From Chrysogorgia sp. JL179-B06 (taxonomy: Eukaryota > Cnidaria > Anthozoa > Scleralcyonacea > Chrysogorgiidae): a DNA stretch of 64,000 bases. The position numbers and the translations under genes are program-made. Each line of letters opens with the position of its first letter. Position 1 is the stretch's first letter. The notes under the pieces were generated by a model. The model did no database searches. It was not told where the DNA came from and was given only the letters and a program-made list of their open reading frames with translations. This document shows, one piece after another, positions 48,101 to 57,665 of the stretch. The stretch lies in contig JAYKKM010000122.1 in the NCBI GenBank assembly GCA_035772405.1, forward strand, positions 1,621,001 to 1,685,000, read 5' to 3'.

Positions 48101-50288
48101 ATAATTTTTAATGCACTCATTTCTGTAAACGTTTCATAATTTCCCTGTCCTTCGGCTGTCCATTCCATCTTCACGATTGATCTCTCATCTGTGTTTCTCT
48201 CATCTTGGAGAGAATCTTTGCAATGTTTTGCGGGTTTACAGGTCTCGGTAAACCTTTCCAATTGCGATTCATTGCCAATAAAACGAAAGTCCGAACTCGC
48301 TTCAATTCGCTTGTCATGCCTTGCAACGACTATATGTTGTCATGTTGACGTTTCGTCCACGGTTCTGCGAGTTCTTTCTTTAATCTCTCATCTGTGTTTC
48401 TCTCATCCAGTTATCCTGGAGAGAATCTTTGCGTTAGTTTGTGGGTTTACAGGTCTCGTAAATGCTTTTCAGACTGCGATTCATTGACAATAAAACTGCC
48501 CGAAATCGCTTTAATTCGCTATTTATACGCCCACGCAATAATTACATTCTCTCGACGTACAAAAAACCTACGACGACGAACACAGAAATGAAACCGGATT
48601 TAAGACTCGTGCTACCCACAGTAGCCCGAGTAAATATGCAAGTTGGGATTTACCCACACAATTTCAAATAAAGACAGTTTGAGATAAAAAAAACAAAAGC
48701 CGACATGTTTTTAATACTCTAAGAAATGTTAATTAAGACCAATAAGGGAATTTTTATGCTGATACTGTGGCTTAAAGGATTTATAAATTAGTTACTGGGG
48801 ATGATTGTTATGATGGGTAATGGCTCTTCCTTACAGATTCAGAAGATAACACCGACAGTGTAGATCAAGCCCTATTACAACGTTATGGAGTGAAGAGGTC
48901 TAAACAACTGAGCTCAGATCGTTTGGCAATTTCTGTTGGTCAAGAACACTATCGGTTATTTGCTCCTGTCAGCAGAGATGAACACAAGAAGTTGCATGCA
49001 ATGTGTAGCACAGAAGATGGGGATGGCAATATAACTTCACCTTGGTGCACCAGGTAACTTGTGAACTTAGTGTTGTTTCTTCTGTATGTTGGCTATTGAT
49101 TTGCCAGGTGAAATTGTATTGTGAGATTTTGCTTAGCATAATTTTATATAATAGCCACAACCATTATTTTTAGATACTATTTGCTGGCAGAAAAAGACTT
49201 AAAAGGATCTCGCATCAAAGAAATTCGCCTGGTGTTAATGAACAAGACAACTAAAGGTACTATAGTAATTATCATCATCACCACCACATGCATGTTACAT
49301 CATCATCAAAGTTGTCTGCTTGGGATCTTCTTATGGAAACTTACAGTAATCATAGAAATATGTAATAACATAGGTGCATAGATCCTGCTTGGGCCATTTG
49401 AGTTTTCCCACATTTGTTGTGTACCACTGATGCTGAGCACATTACACATCGTGAGAGTTAAGATGTTATATTTAATAAAAACACTATAATATGATTTTTT
49501 CAACAGAACCTCTCAAAGAAACACGTTCAACCGAATTCCAATTGTTTTGGGGAGATATGAAGGTTTGTGGGCAGAATATATATTATATATATACATCTGC
49601 TCTCTGCTCTGGTTAGAGCGTCTCGTCGACAATCAAAAGATTACAGGTTCGATCACTGTCTGGGACTCAGAGACATTTTCTGAGGATTTGAGCTTGGTGA
49701 TTGTTCATGAATCGTCTGTCTACTCTAAGGCCTAAGCTCAATAATCATAATGTATATTATGATTGCACACGCTCCTCAAAATATTTCTACGAAATAGTGT
49801 GTAAGAGTCTATAACGCTTCAATGGAAGGCCCTTTGTCAGAGAAGTGAAATGTATATATATAAACACGCTTTTAATCATGCACACTTGTGACCATCAAAC
49901 CCTTACTAACACAGCATTATACTCATTTTCTAAGATAATTGATGCTGTTTCCTTAAGAAGACCCCTTCCTACTGTTACACACTTGTGTTGCCATGAAGGT
50001 CAGGTTCAACCCAAAGACGACAACATGGTCACTGTATCCGTGATACTCTCCTGGTCTTACAACGCCATCGATACCGACCCATGGGAGAGGTTCGAAGTGT
50101 ACCACATAACTGATGATAACCCTGCAAGCACACTACTGGGATGGTCGTTTATCATGTCTTTTGTTGTGAGTGACTTGGTTGTGTCAAGATCACAAAAGCA
50201 GGTGAAATTTGCTGTGCAAGCCGTAACTCACACTCGTCGAAAACAATCTCTGGAATACTGTCCAACAATTGTAATAAATTGGACATGA
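35502..50288 (+). CDS. ENGASE: Endo-beta-N-acetylglucosaminidase, GH85, with N-terminal membrane anchor (12 exons)
   Basis: ENGASE cuts the chitobiose core of N-glycans and in animals processes free oligosaccharides released during ER-associated degradation. Twelve exons join in one frame to 863 residues plus stop: 35502-36178, 38190-38493, 38897-39045, 39877-40048, 40401-40501, 40995-41106, 43556-43761, 44157-44317, 48837-49053, 49174-49256, 49507-49562 and 49935-50288. The GH85 domain starts near residue 209 (RPRTLVCHDMKGGYLEDRFV); FYHWQYIDIFVYFSHN follows, and the catalytic motif FDGWLLNIEN puts the Asn at 321 and the Glu at 323. Later blocks VIWYDSVTYKGELKWQNALN, DVYVGVDVFGRG and LFAPGWVYEK confirm the family. 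Human ENGASE is 743 residues; the excess is mainly at the N-terminus, where MADFFVVLLITLAILCFSVF (residues 1-20) is a membrane segment followed by basic WKWINRR and a long polar linker. An in-frame ATG also exists at 35346, but it lies inside IFT52 intron 1 antisense and is less likely. Confidence 0.95.
36187..36538. mobile_element. Harbinger-like MITE just inside ENGASE intron 1
   Basis: GGGGGTGTTTA ends in inverted orientation with TAA on both sides (36184-36186, 36539-36541). The interior repeats CCGGGCTAGC and AGTAAGCGAG units. It begins 8 bp past the exon 1 boundary. Confidence 0.8.
36780..37170. repeat. AT low-complexity tract
   Basis: Runs of TATAGTAATAATA, AATAATAATAATAA and ATTATATAATTATAATTA within ENGASE intron 1. 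Confidence 0.8.
37270..37970. mobile_element. Foldback element, copy in ENGASE intron 1
   Basis: Arms with ATAGTTTGATGCTA and CTAGTGTCTTCATCAGGGGT occur at both ends. The centre is an extra palindrome, GCCAAGCCTCCAGACAA against TTGTCTGGAGGCTTGGC. Same family as 20085-20545. Confidence 0.72.
38190..38493 (+). CDS. ENGASE: ENGASE exon 2: catalytic exon
   Basis: Residues 226-327. Contains CYRFYHWQYIDIFVYFSHN, GVRVLGTVITEGRDGA and YNFDGWLLNIENPIQ with catalytic Asn and Glu. The acceptor TGTTACAG and donor CAG|GTTAGC are clear. Confidence 0.96.
38897..39045 (+). CDS. ENGASE: ENGASE exon 3
   Basis: Residues 328-376, ending VIWYDSVTYKGELKWQNALN PEN. Acceptor CTGCTAG; donor AG|GTACAA in phase 2. 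Confidence 0.94.
39448..39810. mobile_element. TA-flanked inverted-repeat element in ENGASE intron 3
   Basis: CAGTACTGCTCA and GAGAAGTACTG ends with TA flanks. Inside, GCGTTCCGAATG-type units repeat, and TGATAATGAAATATACCCGA starts a short palindrome at 39558-39595. Confidence 0.65.
39877..40048 (+). CDS. ENGASE: ENGASE exon 4
   Basis: Residues 377-434, RIFFDVSDGIFLNYLWNDIN and then RRYDVYVGVDVFGRGCYGGG. Family-typical GH85 barrel strand. Donor AAG|GTACTT, phase 0. Confidence 0.95.
40401..40501 (+). CDS. ENGASE: ENGASE exon 5
   Basis: Residues 435-467, ATKVIKNHDLSLALFAPGWV YEKYQSAFKTNQD. Donor AA|GTGAGT, phase 2. Confidence 0.93.
40576..40696. mobile_element. 121-bp hAT-like MITE in ENGASE intron 5
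   Basis: CAGGGGTGTACGCAG and CTGCGTACGCCCCTG ends; flanks TATACATA and CATACATA match at 7 of 8. A CATA microsatellite follows to 40785. Confidence 0.7.
40697..40785. repeat. CATA microsatellite
   Basis: CATACATACATACTGTACAT-type repeats of four bases, in ENGASE intron 5. Confidence 0.85.
40995..41106 (+). CDS. ENGASE: ENGASE exon 6
   Basis: Residues 468-505, KFWNYIASDCTIHTLESTLP then FVTSFCQGYGSKVLEDGK. The conserved LPFVTSFCQG block closes the catalytic domain. Donor AAG|GTACTT. Confidence 0.94.
41455..42215. repeat. 20-bp minisatellite, main block
   Basis: About 38 head-to-tail copies of GTAACGTCTTACAACGTAGC with CTTTCAACG and CGCCTTAC variants that alternate in runs. Confidence 0.95.
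42738..42975. repeat. 20-bp minisatellite, second block
   Basis: About 12 copies of the same unit and variants, resuming after 520 bp of unrelated DNA. Confidence 0.93.
43135..43555. other. ENGASE intron 6, end
   Basis: No element with clear ends. A short ATAATATATA run precedes the exon 7 acceptor. Confidence 0.4.
43556..43761 (+). CDS. ENGASE: ENGASE exon 7
   Basis: Residues 506-573, VVRGNPWTHLGAQQIQPSYT, then AYNGGGCLLLQGS, a block shared with other ENGASE proteins after the barrel. Donor AG|GTACGA. Confidence 0.92.
44157..44317 (+). CDS. ENGASE: ENGASE exon 8
   Basis: Residues 574-627, RVFKTNLLLPSTVLVSFTTR to PAAYEEDSQ. Donor G|GTAAGT in phase 1, with an hAT MITE inserted 14 bp downstream. 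Confidence 0.9.
44332..44751. mobile_element. hAT MITE beside the ENGASE exon 8 donor
   Basis: CAGGGGCGGATTAA and TTAATCCGCCCCTG ends with a perfect 8-bp duplication AATGAGAC (44324-44331, 44752-44759). The duplication starts one base after the GTAAGT donor hexamer. Confidence 0.9.
44790..47705 (-). mobile_element. 5'-truncated CR1-like LINE in ENGASE intron 8
   Basis: The main frame (45699-47537, 612 codons) is a non-LTR reverse transcriptase: DFRPISLTPIVSKILE, TLDFSKAFDRIDLNILVQKL, AGVPQGTKLGPLLFLIMVND, and the catalytic FVDDTT (usually Y/FADD or FVDD). Upstream (47540-47705) a frame-shifted piece with AIIITGDFNRF is the tail of the endonuclease domain. The C-terminal end resumes at 44920-45236 (QRRALRL, then RRELIYKRSFERMRIDITHK). 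It is opposite in strand to its host gene and broken by an insertion at 45237-45698, so not active. Confidence 0.88.
45237..45698 (+). mobile_element. Opposite-strand LINE 3' end inserted in the LINE
   Basis: Plus-strand frame with TFQQSYFNRIPRIWNVLADD and WKTICPKCNYPRPLTQP, typical of the C-terminus of a different CR1-like LINE, ending in AATAAAATTCAAAAATAATT. It separates the host LINE codons for CEVWHY from those for NDQIERIQRRAL. Confidence 0.78.
47706..48000. other. Intron DNA with the GAAACGTCAG dispersed palindrome
   Basis: ACTGACGTTTCGAGCGGAGC at 47754 and GCTCCACTCGAAACGTCAGT at 47799 form an inverted pair. The same CTCGAAACGTCAG phrase is at 62282. Confidence 0.6.
48001..48178. repeat. 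~88-bp tandem duplication
   Basis: TTACAAAGGATAATTTTTAA to CATCTTCACGATT is present twice in succession, nearly identical. Confidence 0.9.
48179..48535. repeat. ~150-200 bp direct duplication
   Basis: ATCTCTCATCTGTGTTTCTC at 48180 and 48384 each lead into GGAGAGAATCTTTGC, GGGTTTACAGGTCTCG and CGATTCATTG. The copies differ by small gaps. Confidence 0.82.
48837..49053 (+). CDS. ENGASE: ENGASE exon 9
   Basis: Residues 628-699, DSEDNTDSVDQALLQRYGVK to GDGNITSPWCT. Less conserved linker towards the C-terminal beta domains. Phases match both neighbours. Confidence 0.88.
49174..49256 (+). CDS. ENGASE: ENGASE exon 10
   Basis: Residues 700-727, RYYLLAEKDLKGSRIKEIRL then VLMNKTTK. Donor G|GTACTA, phase 1. 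Confidence 0.88.
49507..49562 (+). CDS. ENGASE: ENGASE exon 11
   Basis: Residues 728-746, EPLKETRSTEFQLFWGDMK; a short exon that fits in phase between its neighbours. Donor AAG|GTTTGT. Confidence 0.83.
49601..49745 (+). repeat. tRNA-derived SINE, second family, copy 2
   Basis: GGTTAGAGCG and GATTACAGGTTCGATC act as A- and B-box-like parts; the body CAGAGACATTTTCTGAGGAT matches 22308-22470. In ENGASE intron 11. Confidence 0.65.
49935..50288 (+). CDS. ENGASE: ENGASE exon 12 (terminal)
   Basis: Residues 747-863 and the TGA stop at 50286. Contains VSVILSWSYNAIDTDPWERF EVYHI, a fibronectin-III-like strand pattern expected at the ENGASE C-terminus. The acceptor TTTTCTAAG at 49934 is the best phase-0 choice; another AG 20 bases on is possible. 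Confidence 0.87.
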   Translation: MIDAVSLRRPLPTVTHLCCHEGQVQPKDDNMVTVSVILSWSYNAIDTDPWERFEVYHITDDNPASTLLGWSFIMSFVVSDLVVSRSQKQVKFAVQAVTHTRRKQSLEYCPTIVINWT

Positions 50289-50429
50289 ACTATTTCACCC
50301 AACATCTGACGTTTCTTCGGTTATAATTTCGAAAATATTTCAATATGATAGAAATTGAGAAAAACTATTTGTTTGCAAGACAAATACAACTAATTTAAAT
50401 TACTTATGATACAAATGCCATATGTACTT

Positions 50430-51026
50430 CTAGTACGTATTCCATATAAGGAAGTGACCGACGAGCAAATAGAAGGAATTGACGAGCAAATAGAAGGCGT
50501 TGACGAGCAAATACATGGCACTCGAGCCCGGATGTGGGATTGTTAACACGTTACGATATGTTCGATTATCCGCTCTTTTTAAGAAAACTACGTTCGCTAG
50601 CAGGATAAGCTGTACGTATATTGTAAACAGATAATTTCTCTTTGTTTTAATATATATTGTAGCTTTGGGAGTTGATTATTTCTCAAGAAAACGTTCGTCG
50701 AAGACAGCCGAAAGTTCGTGTTTTTGTTTACAAGATGGTATCCGTATTGCGAAAATTATATTTTTGGGCATGTTCGATTATCCGCGATTTTAAAGAGAAC
50801 TAAGTTAGCTATCGGGATAAAGCTGTACGTATGTTGTAAATAGATCATTTAACTTTCCTTTGATATATTCTATAGCATTGGGGGTGGTTTATTTCTCAAG
50901 AAAACGTTTGCCAAAGGGTTAGGACCTTTGTTGTTTTGGGGTTGGTTACAATCCAATTAACTAGGAGGCTGCTACGAAGGTTCAACGTGTCAGCTATTTG
51001 CGCTTCCTGATAAGGAATACGTACTA
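50430..51026. mobile_element. Inverted-repeat element downstream of ENGASE
   Basis: CTAGTACGTATTCC and GGAATACGTACTAG ends. Two direct repeats inside begin GATAAGCTGTACGTATATTG and GATAAAGCTGTACGTATGTT and both end TTTCTCAAGAAAACGTT. GACGAGCAAATAGAAGG is repeated three times near 50460-50510. Confidence 0.7.
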
Positions 51027-51427
51027 GATACCCCAATCACAAATGCCTGTATAAATGTTCATATAAACTAGGACACTTCCTTTGATCTTCCTCGCCCCAG
51101 GGTGTCCGATCAAAACGTCCTCGACTTTTCTAATTTCTTGTATTGTAAAAATTAACTTTTTCTGTGCTTGTGCTGTTTTGTATGTTGTTAACTTACTTTA
51201 CCAAATTATTTTTGTCAATTTTTAGCTCTACATCTAATTCAACAAATATTTTCTGTAATCTACTGTAATATCTTGAATAAAGACCAAAATATTAGGTGTC
51301 AATGATCAGGAAATTTACAGTCATTTAGTTGTAGCAATAATTTATAATAAACATGATTCAGAACGAGTTTCTTAGGCACAATCGTTTGGGACATTTAAAT
51401 TAAACAGCTGGGTTGTTACCGGAGTGT

Positions 51428-51842
51428 TAGGCGCTGCAAATTTCAAAACCATAGACGGTCGGACACCTCTTTGTATATATATTTGTATATATATATTTAT
51501 GTATATATATATAGTTTACTTACAATGGGTTACATAAATATTGATTATTAACCAAAAAATTTCACGTTCGTTTGCATAGCCGAGTGGTCTGTGTTATTGA
51601 TTTTTAGTTGTGAGAGCGGGGTTCGAATGTTGGGTGAGTATATAATTTTTCCATTTTTTTAAATTTTTACTTTACTTTTTTCTTTTAATAGGGTTAGGAT
51701 TAAGGTTAGGTTAGGGTTAGTTTTAGGGTTTGGTTTAGAATATTATCAAAAAAATAGGGTGCGTAAAAAAGTCCCAAGATTCCACCGACCATCAAAGAGG
51801 TGTCCGACCGTCTACGGTTTCGAAATTTGCTTAGGCGCTAGC
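51428..51842. mobile_element. Inverted-repeat element with a tRNA-like insert
   Basis: TAGGCGCTGCAAATTTCAAA and CGAAATTTGCTTAGGCGCTA at the ends; GACGGTCGGACACCTCTTTG is also mirrored. 51573-51645 carries TAGCCGAGTGGT and GGGGTTCGAATGTTGG, A- and B-box-like, but no cloverleaf can be closed by eye. Confidence 0.7.
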
Positions 51843-52857
51843 GACTGTTTAAGTTTAGACGCTTTTTCATTTTACTGCTGTTTTGATTCGTAAAAAACAA
51901 ATTACTGATTCTTTGAAGGCCATGGACTGACTTTGACTGACGACGTTTTGACTGGTAAGCATCAGGAGGATTTTGTGATATTTTGTTTTTCTTCATGACT
52001 GTTATACAATGACTGTTATACAATTGCACTGACGGCCAGATACATGTAATTGTTGAAAATAAATCTTCTAATGATCCATGTTTATAACCGCAGAAATGCG
52101 ACATTTTAAGTGCAAGTGTTCTCAATGCTCTTACAAAAATATATTCTTAAAGTAACTTAAGTTACTTATATAAAACTAATTATATTTCATTATAAAACTA
52201 TACATAACTAATAAAGCAATGATACAAACTATTAATTAAAAAAAAGGAAAGTATATTTAAACAGCTTCAACAGTTTCAACCATTATCTCAGTTAATGGCA
52301 CATAGGTAACATCCCCAATATCATTGCTTTCATCACAATGGTAATAAATATGGAAGAAACATCCGTTCACAGATAAATGAACAGTGAGATTACTTTAGGA
52401 CTGATTGGCATTGAGGCATACAAAATCTTTCAAGCAATCAGTTGAATAAATACTTTTAAGATAAAGACCAGTAGACCACCATTGGCAAACGCTCTGCAAG
52501 GATTTTTAATAAAATCCTTAATGACACTTGAAAAGATCCTTAACTGAAGGCATAATGTAAAAGATTTTGAGATAATCCTTGTCAGGATCTTTTTAGACTC
52601 GTTTAGATTGCTGATGGATGTTAGAGAATCCTGATATTCTTATATATAAAGATATTCTTGCCGGATTTTTCAAGAACCCAGCAACAATTTTAATAAATCC
52701 TAAGGATTGTTAGCATGGGGGGATGGGGCAAAATCCCCCTACTTTTTGGACAGGGTGGGATTACGGTTGACCGTAATAATGACGCCATAGCGTTTATCAG
52801 TACATCACCATAAGTCTACCATAGACTAATAAATTATAGAGTAAGTGTACTCTCCAA
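51843..52857. other. Intergenic DNA, no gene seen
   Basis: Convergent gap between ENGASE and the unrecognised minus-strand gene. AAGGATTTTTAATAAAATCC-type internal pairing near 52498-52560; no coding signal. Confidence 0.45.
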
Positions 52858-53473
52858 TAGGCTTTTCTCGATTGTGCCAGTAAAACTTGCACATTATGCT
52901 ACTAGCAGTGCTCGTTTTTTGTCTAAATTATGCTCGAATTATGCTGGTTTACAAAAATTATGCTAGTTTTTATTAAATTATGCTATTCACAAAATACACT
53001 AGAAAGGTCAAAATTTAACGTTTATTGTTAGCGAAAGCAAGTTTACTCAGTCATTGACTCATTGTCCTCTAAATTCTCAATGCTCTGATTAGCATTGCAG
53101 TTCGTTCTCCTAACAACTTAGCGTGGATGCCATTTAACGCCATTTTGGATTTTTGATGAGAGCGTGGAGTTGTGGACTGGGTCCGATATTAAGTGTACTT
53201 CCGGTTTCTTCCGGTCCCTGGTTTTGGCGGTTTTTTTACGTTTTTTGGCCTGCCCTGGAGTGCATGGACTACTACCGCTATGAAAATAGATTTAACAAAG
53301 CTTTAAAGCACCAGTATAAGGAATAAAACTTGTCATGGCTTCAGTATTTTGCTCTGAAAGTTATATAAATAGCCGATTATGCTAGCAGTGCTTTTTCCTT
53401 AAAAAGTGCCAAAAATATGCTCGTTTTCCCAAATTATGCCAAAAAATGTGCTAGCACAATCGAGAAAGGCCTA
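52858..53473. mobile_element. hAT-like element with exact 8-bp duplication
   Basis: TAGGCTTTTCTCGATTGTGC and GCACAATCGAGAAAGGCCTA ends, CTCTCCAA on both sides (52850-52857, 53474-53481). Both ends carry multiple AATTATGCT units. Confidence 0.82.
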
Positions 53474-54359
53474 CTCTCCAAAGGTTACGTTATTTTTTAT
53501 GTTGTATTTAACAGTTTATAGAATTAGTCAAAATTTGATTTCTTAATGAATAGTTTGAATATGTGTAAAACCGCAATAATCCCCTCGCTCGCCTTTTCTA
53601 CCACTAATACCCCACCCCACCCCTAGAGTTTCTTTTCCCCCATCCATGGTCCCCAGTGCCCAGACCGCGTATTTGTATTTGTAGTCTCTGTTGATATTAA
53701 CAAATCCCCCAAAAGGCCGGTTCGTTCGTCGTACGTAGATTTTGAACGTTATCTCAGCCAATATTTACTCGATTTCAATTCTAAAAACAGATCTGGAATT
53801 ACTGAGTCTAAATACATAACATACGTGTCTATTATATTACGCAAACGTGTATATTAGCAAATCTAGTATATTACGCAAACGTGTATACCCTTCGTAAAAA
53901 CCTCTTATGCAGTTCGTCAGATCACAAATCGCCAATGGTCGCTTTGGGAAAATATTGCCCAAATATTGTTCTATTCAAACGGATCACCCAAAACGACTAT
54001 ACAAACCTTTTGTGAGAAATGGATCCCTGCCGCGGCGAGATTATCACCCTCGCTTCGCGACCTCCTTGCGAGGGGATCAACCCCAAATATCAGATGAAAT
54101 TGTGTTGGCAAGTTTGAGTGTTGTTAAATATCCTGTTCGAAAAGATGCATAATATCTACAAGAACAGAACCAAGCTGGCCTCAAAACACTGCAGGAAAGG
54201 GTATCTCAGAGGCTTTGAATTTCAAAAAAATTCCAGACCCCCTAGGTAGCCTCGGGCCACGCCCTTGACGGCCTCCAGTTAAGTTTGAGAGTCGATGAGA
54301 GTTGGTGCATTTAGAAAATTAGAAATAAAATGACATACATACATACAGAATAGCAGAAT
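53474..54359. other. Intergenic DNA, no gene seen
   Basis: Two copies of ATATTACGCAAACGTGTATA at 53833 and 53868. No coding support for the open frames on either strand. Confidence 0.45.
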
Positions 54360-54467
54360 TCAGACGATTAAATATTGCTCCAATTCGTTGCAAATCTCCT
54401 CTATTTTCTTGGATAATTGTAGAAATTTTGATAGATCAATTCCAATAACACTGGTCAGGTTAACAAC
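54360..54467 (-). CDS. Possible terminal exon D of the unrecognised gene
   Basis: Acceptor CCTTTTAG opens 35 codons (VVNLTSVIGIDLSKFLQLSK then KIEEICNELEQYLIV) and a TGA at 54360-54362. The amphipathic helix is plausible, but it needs phase 0 while exon C ends in phase 1. Either an exon between is missing or this is chance. Confidence 0.35.
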   Translation of the reverse strand, partial: VVNLTSVIGIDLSKFLQLSKKIEEICNELEQYLIV

Positions 54468-57400
54468 CTAAAAGGTTATGAAAATAAAGCCAAGTGAAGT
54501 CTCTGAGTTTATGCGAGCTTATGAAAGGATAACGCGAGTGTTAAAGGACATTGGCAACAAAAATTAAGTTTGTCTAATATGAAAGAACTCGTTAAATGAT
54601 AGAGCAACACCTTTTACAACTTTTCCGTATTTTACTTCGTTTTTGAAATATTTCAGTTTGTTTGAGTGGGGTAGAGAATTTTCACTCATTAAAACATGTA
54701 TTATATCTCAGTGATTGCTAAGTTTACAACGTTCATTATCATGGGGAGTTGTTATACGCACATTTTCAAGTAAATTTGTGGAACAAACTTGAAGATGTAA
54801 CTAATATTTTAATGAGTGAAAATTCTCCACCCCACACCTGACGTCAGACATTATCTCATTTACATATCAAACAAACTGAAATATTTCAAAAACGAAGTAA
54901 AATACGGAAAAGTTGTAAAAGGTGTTACTCTATCATTTTACGAGTTCTTTCATATTAGACAAACTTAATTTTTGTTGCCAATGTCCTAGTTTATATGAGA
55001 GGCTGAGAGCTATCTCGACTCTTGTTTCTCCTGATCATGAAACGAAGGAATGCCGGAATAAATGGCACCACTAATTTCACAATATGCGGAAAACATGGCA
55101 CCTCACAAAGGTTAATCCAAAATATATTTCTATTATCATTAATAAACTTTATTTCTAAAAACTAGAACTTCTTGTTCCAGCTTCGCATTGGTTGTTGGTG
55201 CGTGAATTGCCACTGACCGTCGCAACGTGCACTTTCCAGAGGTATGCTGGGAATCGTGCAGGAATGCGACGGAGAACAAGCGGGCGATTTGGCTGTTGAA
55301 CACGCCTGAAGCATCCCGTCACATACGTTGCATTAAAGTACTGGATCAGTGCCTCGCCATCAACCGGAACATTCTCTCGAATCACATCTTGAACTAGAAG
55401 AAGTGTCACAAAACTCTTCATTCTCGCGATATAGAGATTGGAGAGCCCAAGCTTTTGTATCCAGTGCTGCTTTTGACACCTCACTCACAGCACTCCACGT
55501 GCTATGAGTGAGGTGGTAAAAGTAGCACTGGATTCTCACTTGGTTGCCAATGACATGGCTTGAATGGTTGCCAATGACATGGCTTGAATGGTGGCAATTT
55601 CAAAATCAATAATTATTGTTCTGGGTCCGTAGACATCAACCAGCGTTTGAATTCGTTCGTTTGCTGCGTCTTGTTGGTCAACAACAGAAATTGCCATCTC
55701 ACCAAGGGGAACTCGAACCATGTACAACTGCTGGAAGAGAGGTGGTGCCATGACGAAGTTCCCGTGCATCAACCATGTTTTGGCTGATGCCAGCTTTTCC
55801 AAGCTGACTGTTCAGCTGCGATACAACGACTCTGCTATCTGACAGTGGACCACTGCTGACAAACAAACCTTTCTAGCACATCAACGCAAAGGTCAAATCA
55901 TAAAATATTTTGGCATTCAACTACAGTAAAAACCCGCGAGTAAGAACCTGCGTTTTCCCAAGTTAGCCTAAACAGGTTCTTATATAAATGGTACTTAGCA
56001 CAAATTGAGGCTATTTAGGTTCTTAAATAGGTTCTTACTTTGTAAAGAAAAAAATACATTGTAGCTAATAGAATTTAGTGGTATTCAGCCTGTATTCCTT
56101 ATAATATAACATCTGCATACCATGTAAGTATTTATAAAGAAATTCATGAAAAAAACAGACTCTTCCATATGCTGATGTGTAGCCATGGAGATACTGTATA
56201 AACAATATATATACAGTTACAGTATTTATATGTAATTACAACAATAACAATTCTATTTGATTTTCAACATTGGCATTTACATTGTATTAAATTGGAGTAA
56301 TAATTAAGGCACCTGTGTCTCCGAAAATGTTGATCTGTATCTTATTCACCCAAGTGTACACATCTTTTTATATAGATTGTAGAAAATAAGAACCTGTTTC
56401 AAATTTTAGGCTAAACAGGTTCTTGTATAGAGGGGGTATAACTGGCAAATTTTAGCCTAACAGGTTCTTAAAAACTAGGTTCTTACTCGCGGGTTTTTAC
56501 TGTATTCACTTCATGTAGCTAGCATCTATATCCGTAATATCGTATTTGGGGTCATGGGCACTTTAATACAATTTATAAAACTGCGAAATCTGTTATACCT
56601 CGGGACTGATTTTCATAAAGTTTTTGAGAGCAAAGAGGCAGTGATGAACTACAATGGAATAAGATAAAGAAATAGGAATTGCAAATATAAAAAACATCTG
56701 GCCAGTTACCAGCCTATACAGTGACCATCGATATACAACGACCACTATACCTCTCCAGCATACAGTAGGCATCTCTCCAATACGGAAACCTCCCTATACA
56801 ACAGTATCTTCAACTCCACACTCAGTGGCGTAAATGTGGCGGCATACATCCCCCCACTTTTAGCCAAGGGGGATGACTATTGTTACTATCCCACCCACTT
56901 TTTCAATTTTGAAAAAATGTTGTGGAGAATAATCGTTATTATACTTAGATTGATTTTGTGACGGTTTTCTGCGCGTAATATATTTCTAATTTTTTTCCAC
57001 TTGGTCAGTAGCATATTATCTATTGATATCAATCACTTTGAATGAAGGGTGAGCCGAGGGGTCTGGGAACAAGACTGTTTCTCGCCGCAGGGCCAAATGA
57101 ACGCAGGCTCTGGCCCTAAATGTGACGTGCGTGATGTCAAACTCAACGAAGAGAGTAAAAATTAAAACGGGTATAAAGACTAAAGACTAAAGAAAGAACA
57201 CAGACACAATATAATTTTATTTACTCTGATGAAGGGTTCCGCTCGAATTTTAAATGATTTTTAAATAAAAGCAATTTTAAATGACATTTTAGAACTTTCA
57301 AAATTCTGTAAAATCTCCCCTCAAAATACTGGAAATAGCATTTCAGAGACTCTAGATTTTAAAATTTTCCGCAAGAGCATGTCCCCGGACCCCCCTAGAG

Positions 57401-57588
57401 GGCTCTCGCACCTTTGGCGCTCGACTCTATAGTGTCTATGGCACTAGACTTTCGGCGCCTACTGCACTCGTCTGTGAGTGATTCATCATCCCCCCACCTT
57501 TTTATGAGGATTTACGCCCCTGTCCACACTGACTAGTGCAGTTCCGCAACGATAACCTGGAACCACCTCCCTACAACAGTCACCCCTT

Positions 57589-57665
<77 letters not shown>

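Noticed and set aside
51573..51645. Functional tRNA gene
   Set aside because: A- and B-box-like motifs are present, but no acceptor stem or cloverleaf can be closed by eye; it sits in a MITE.
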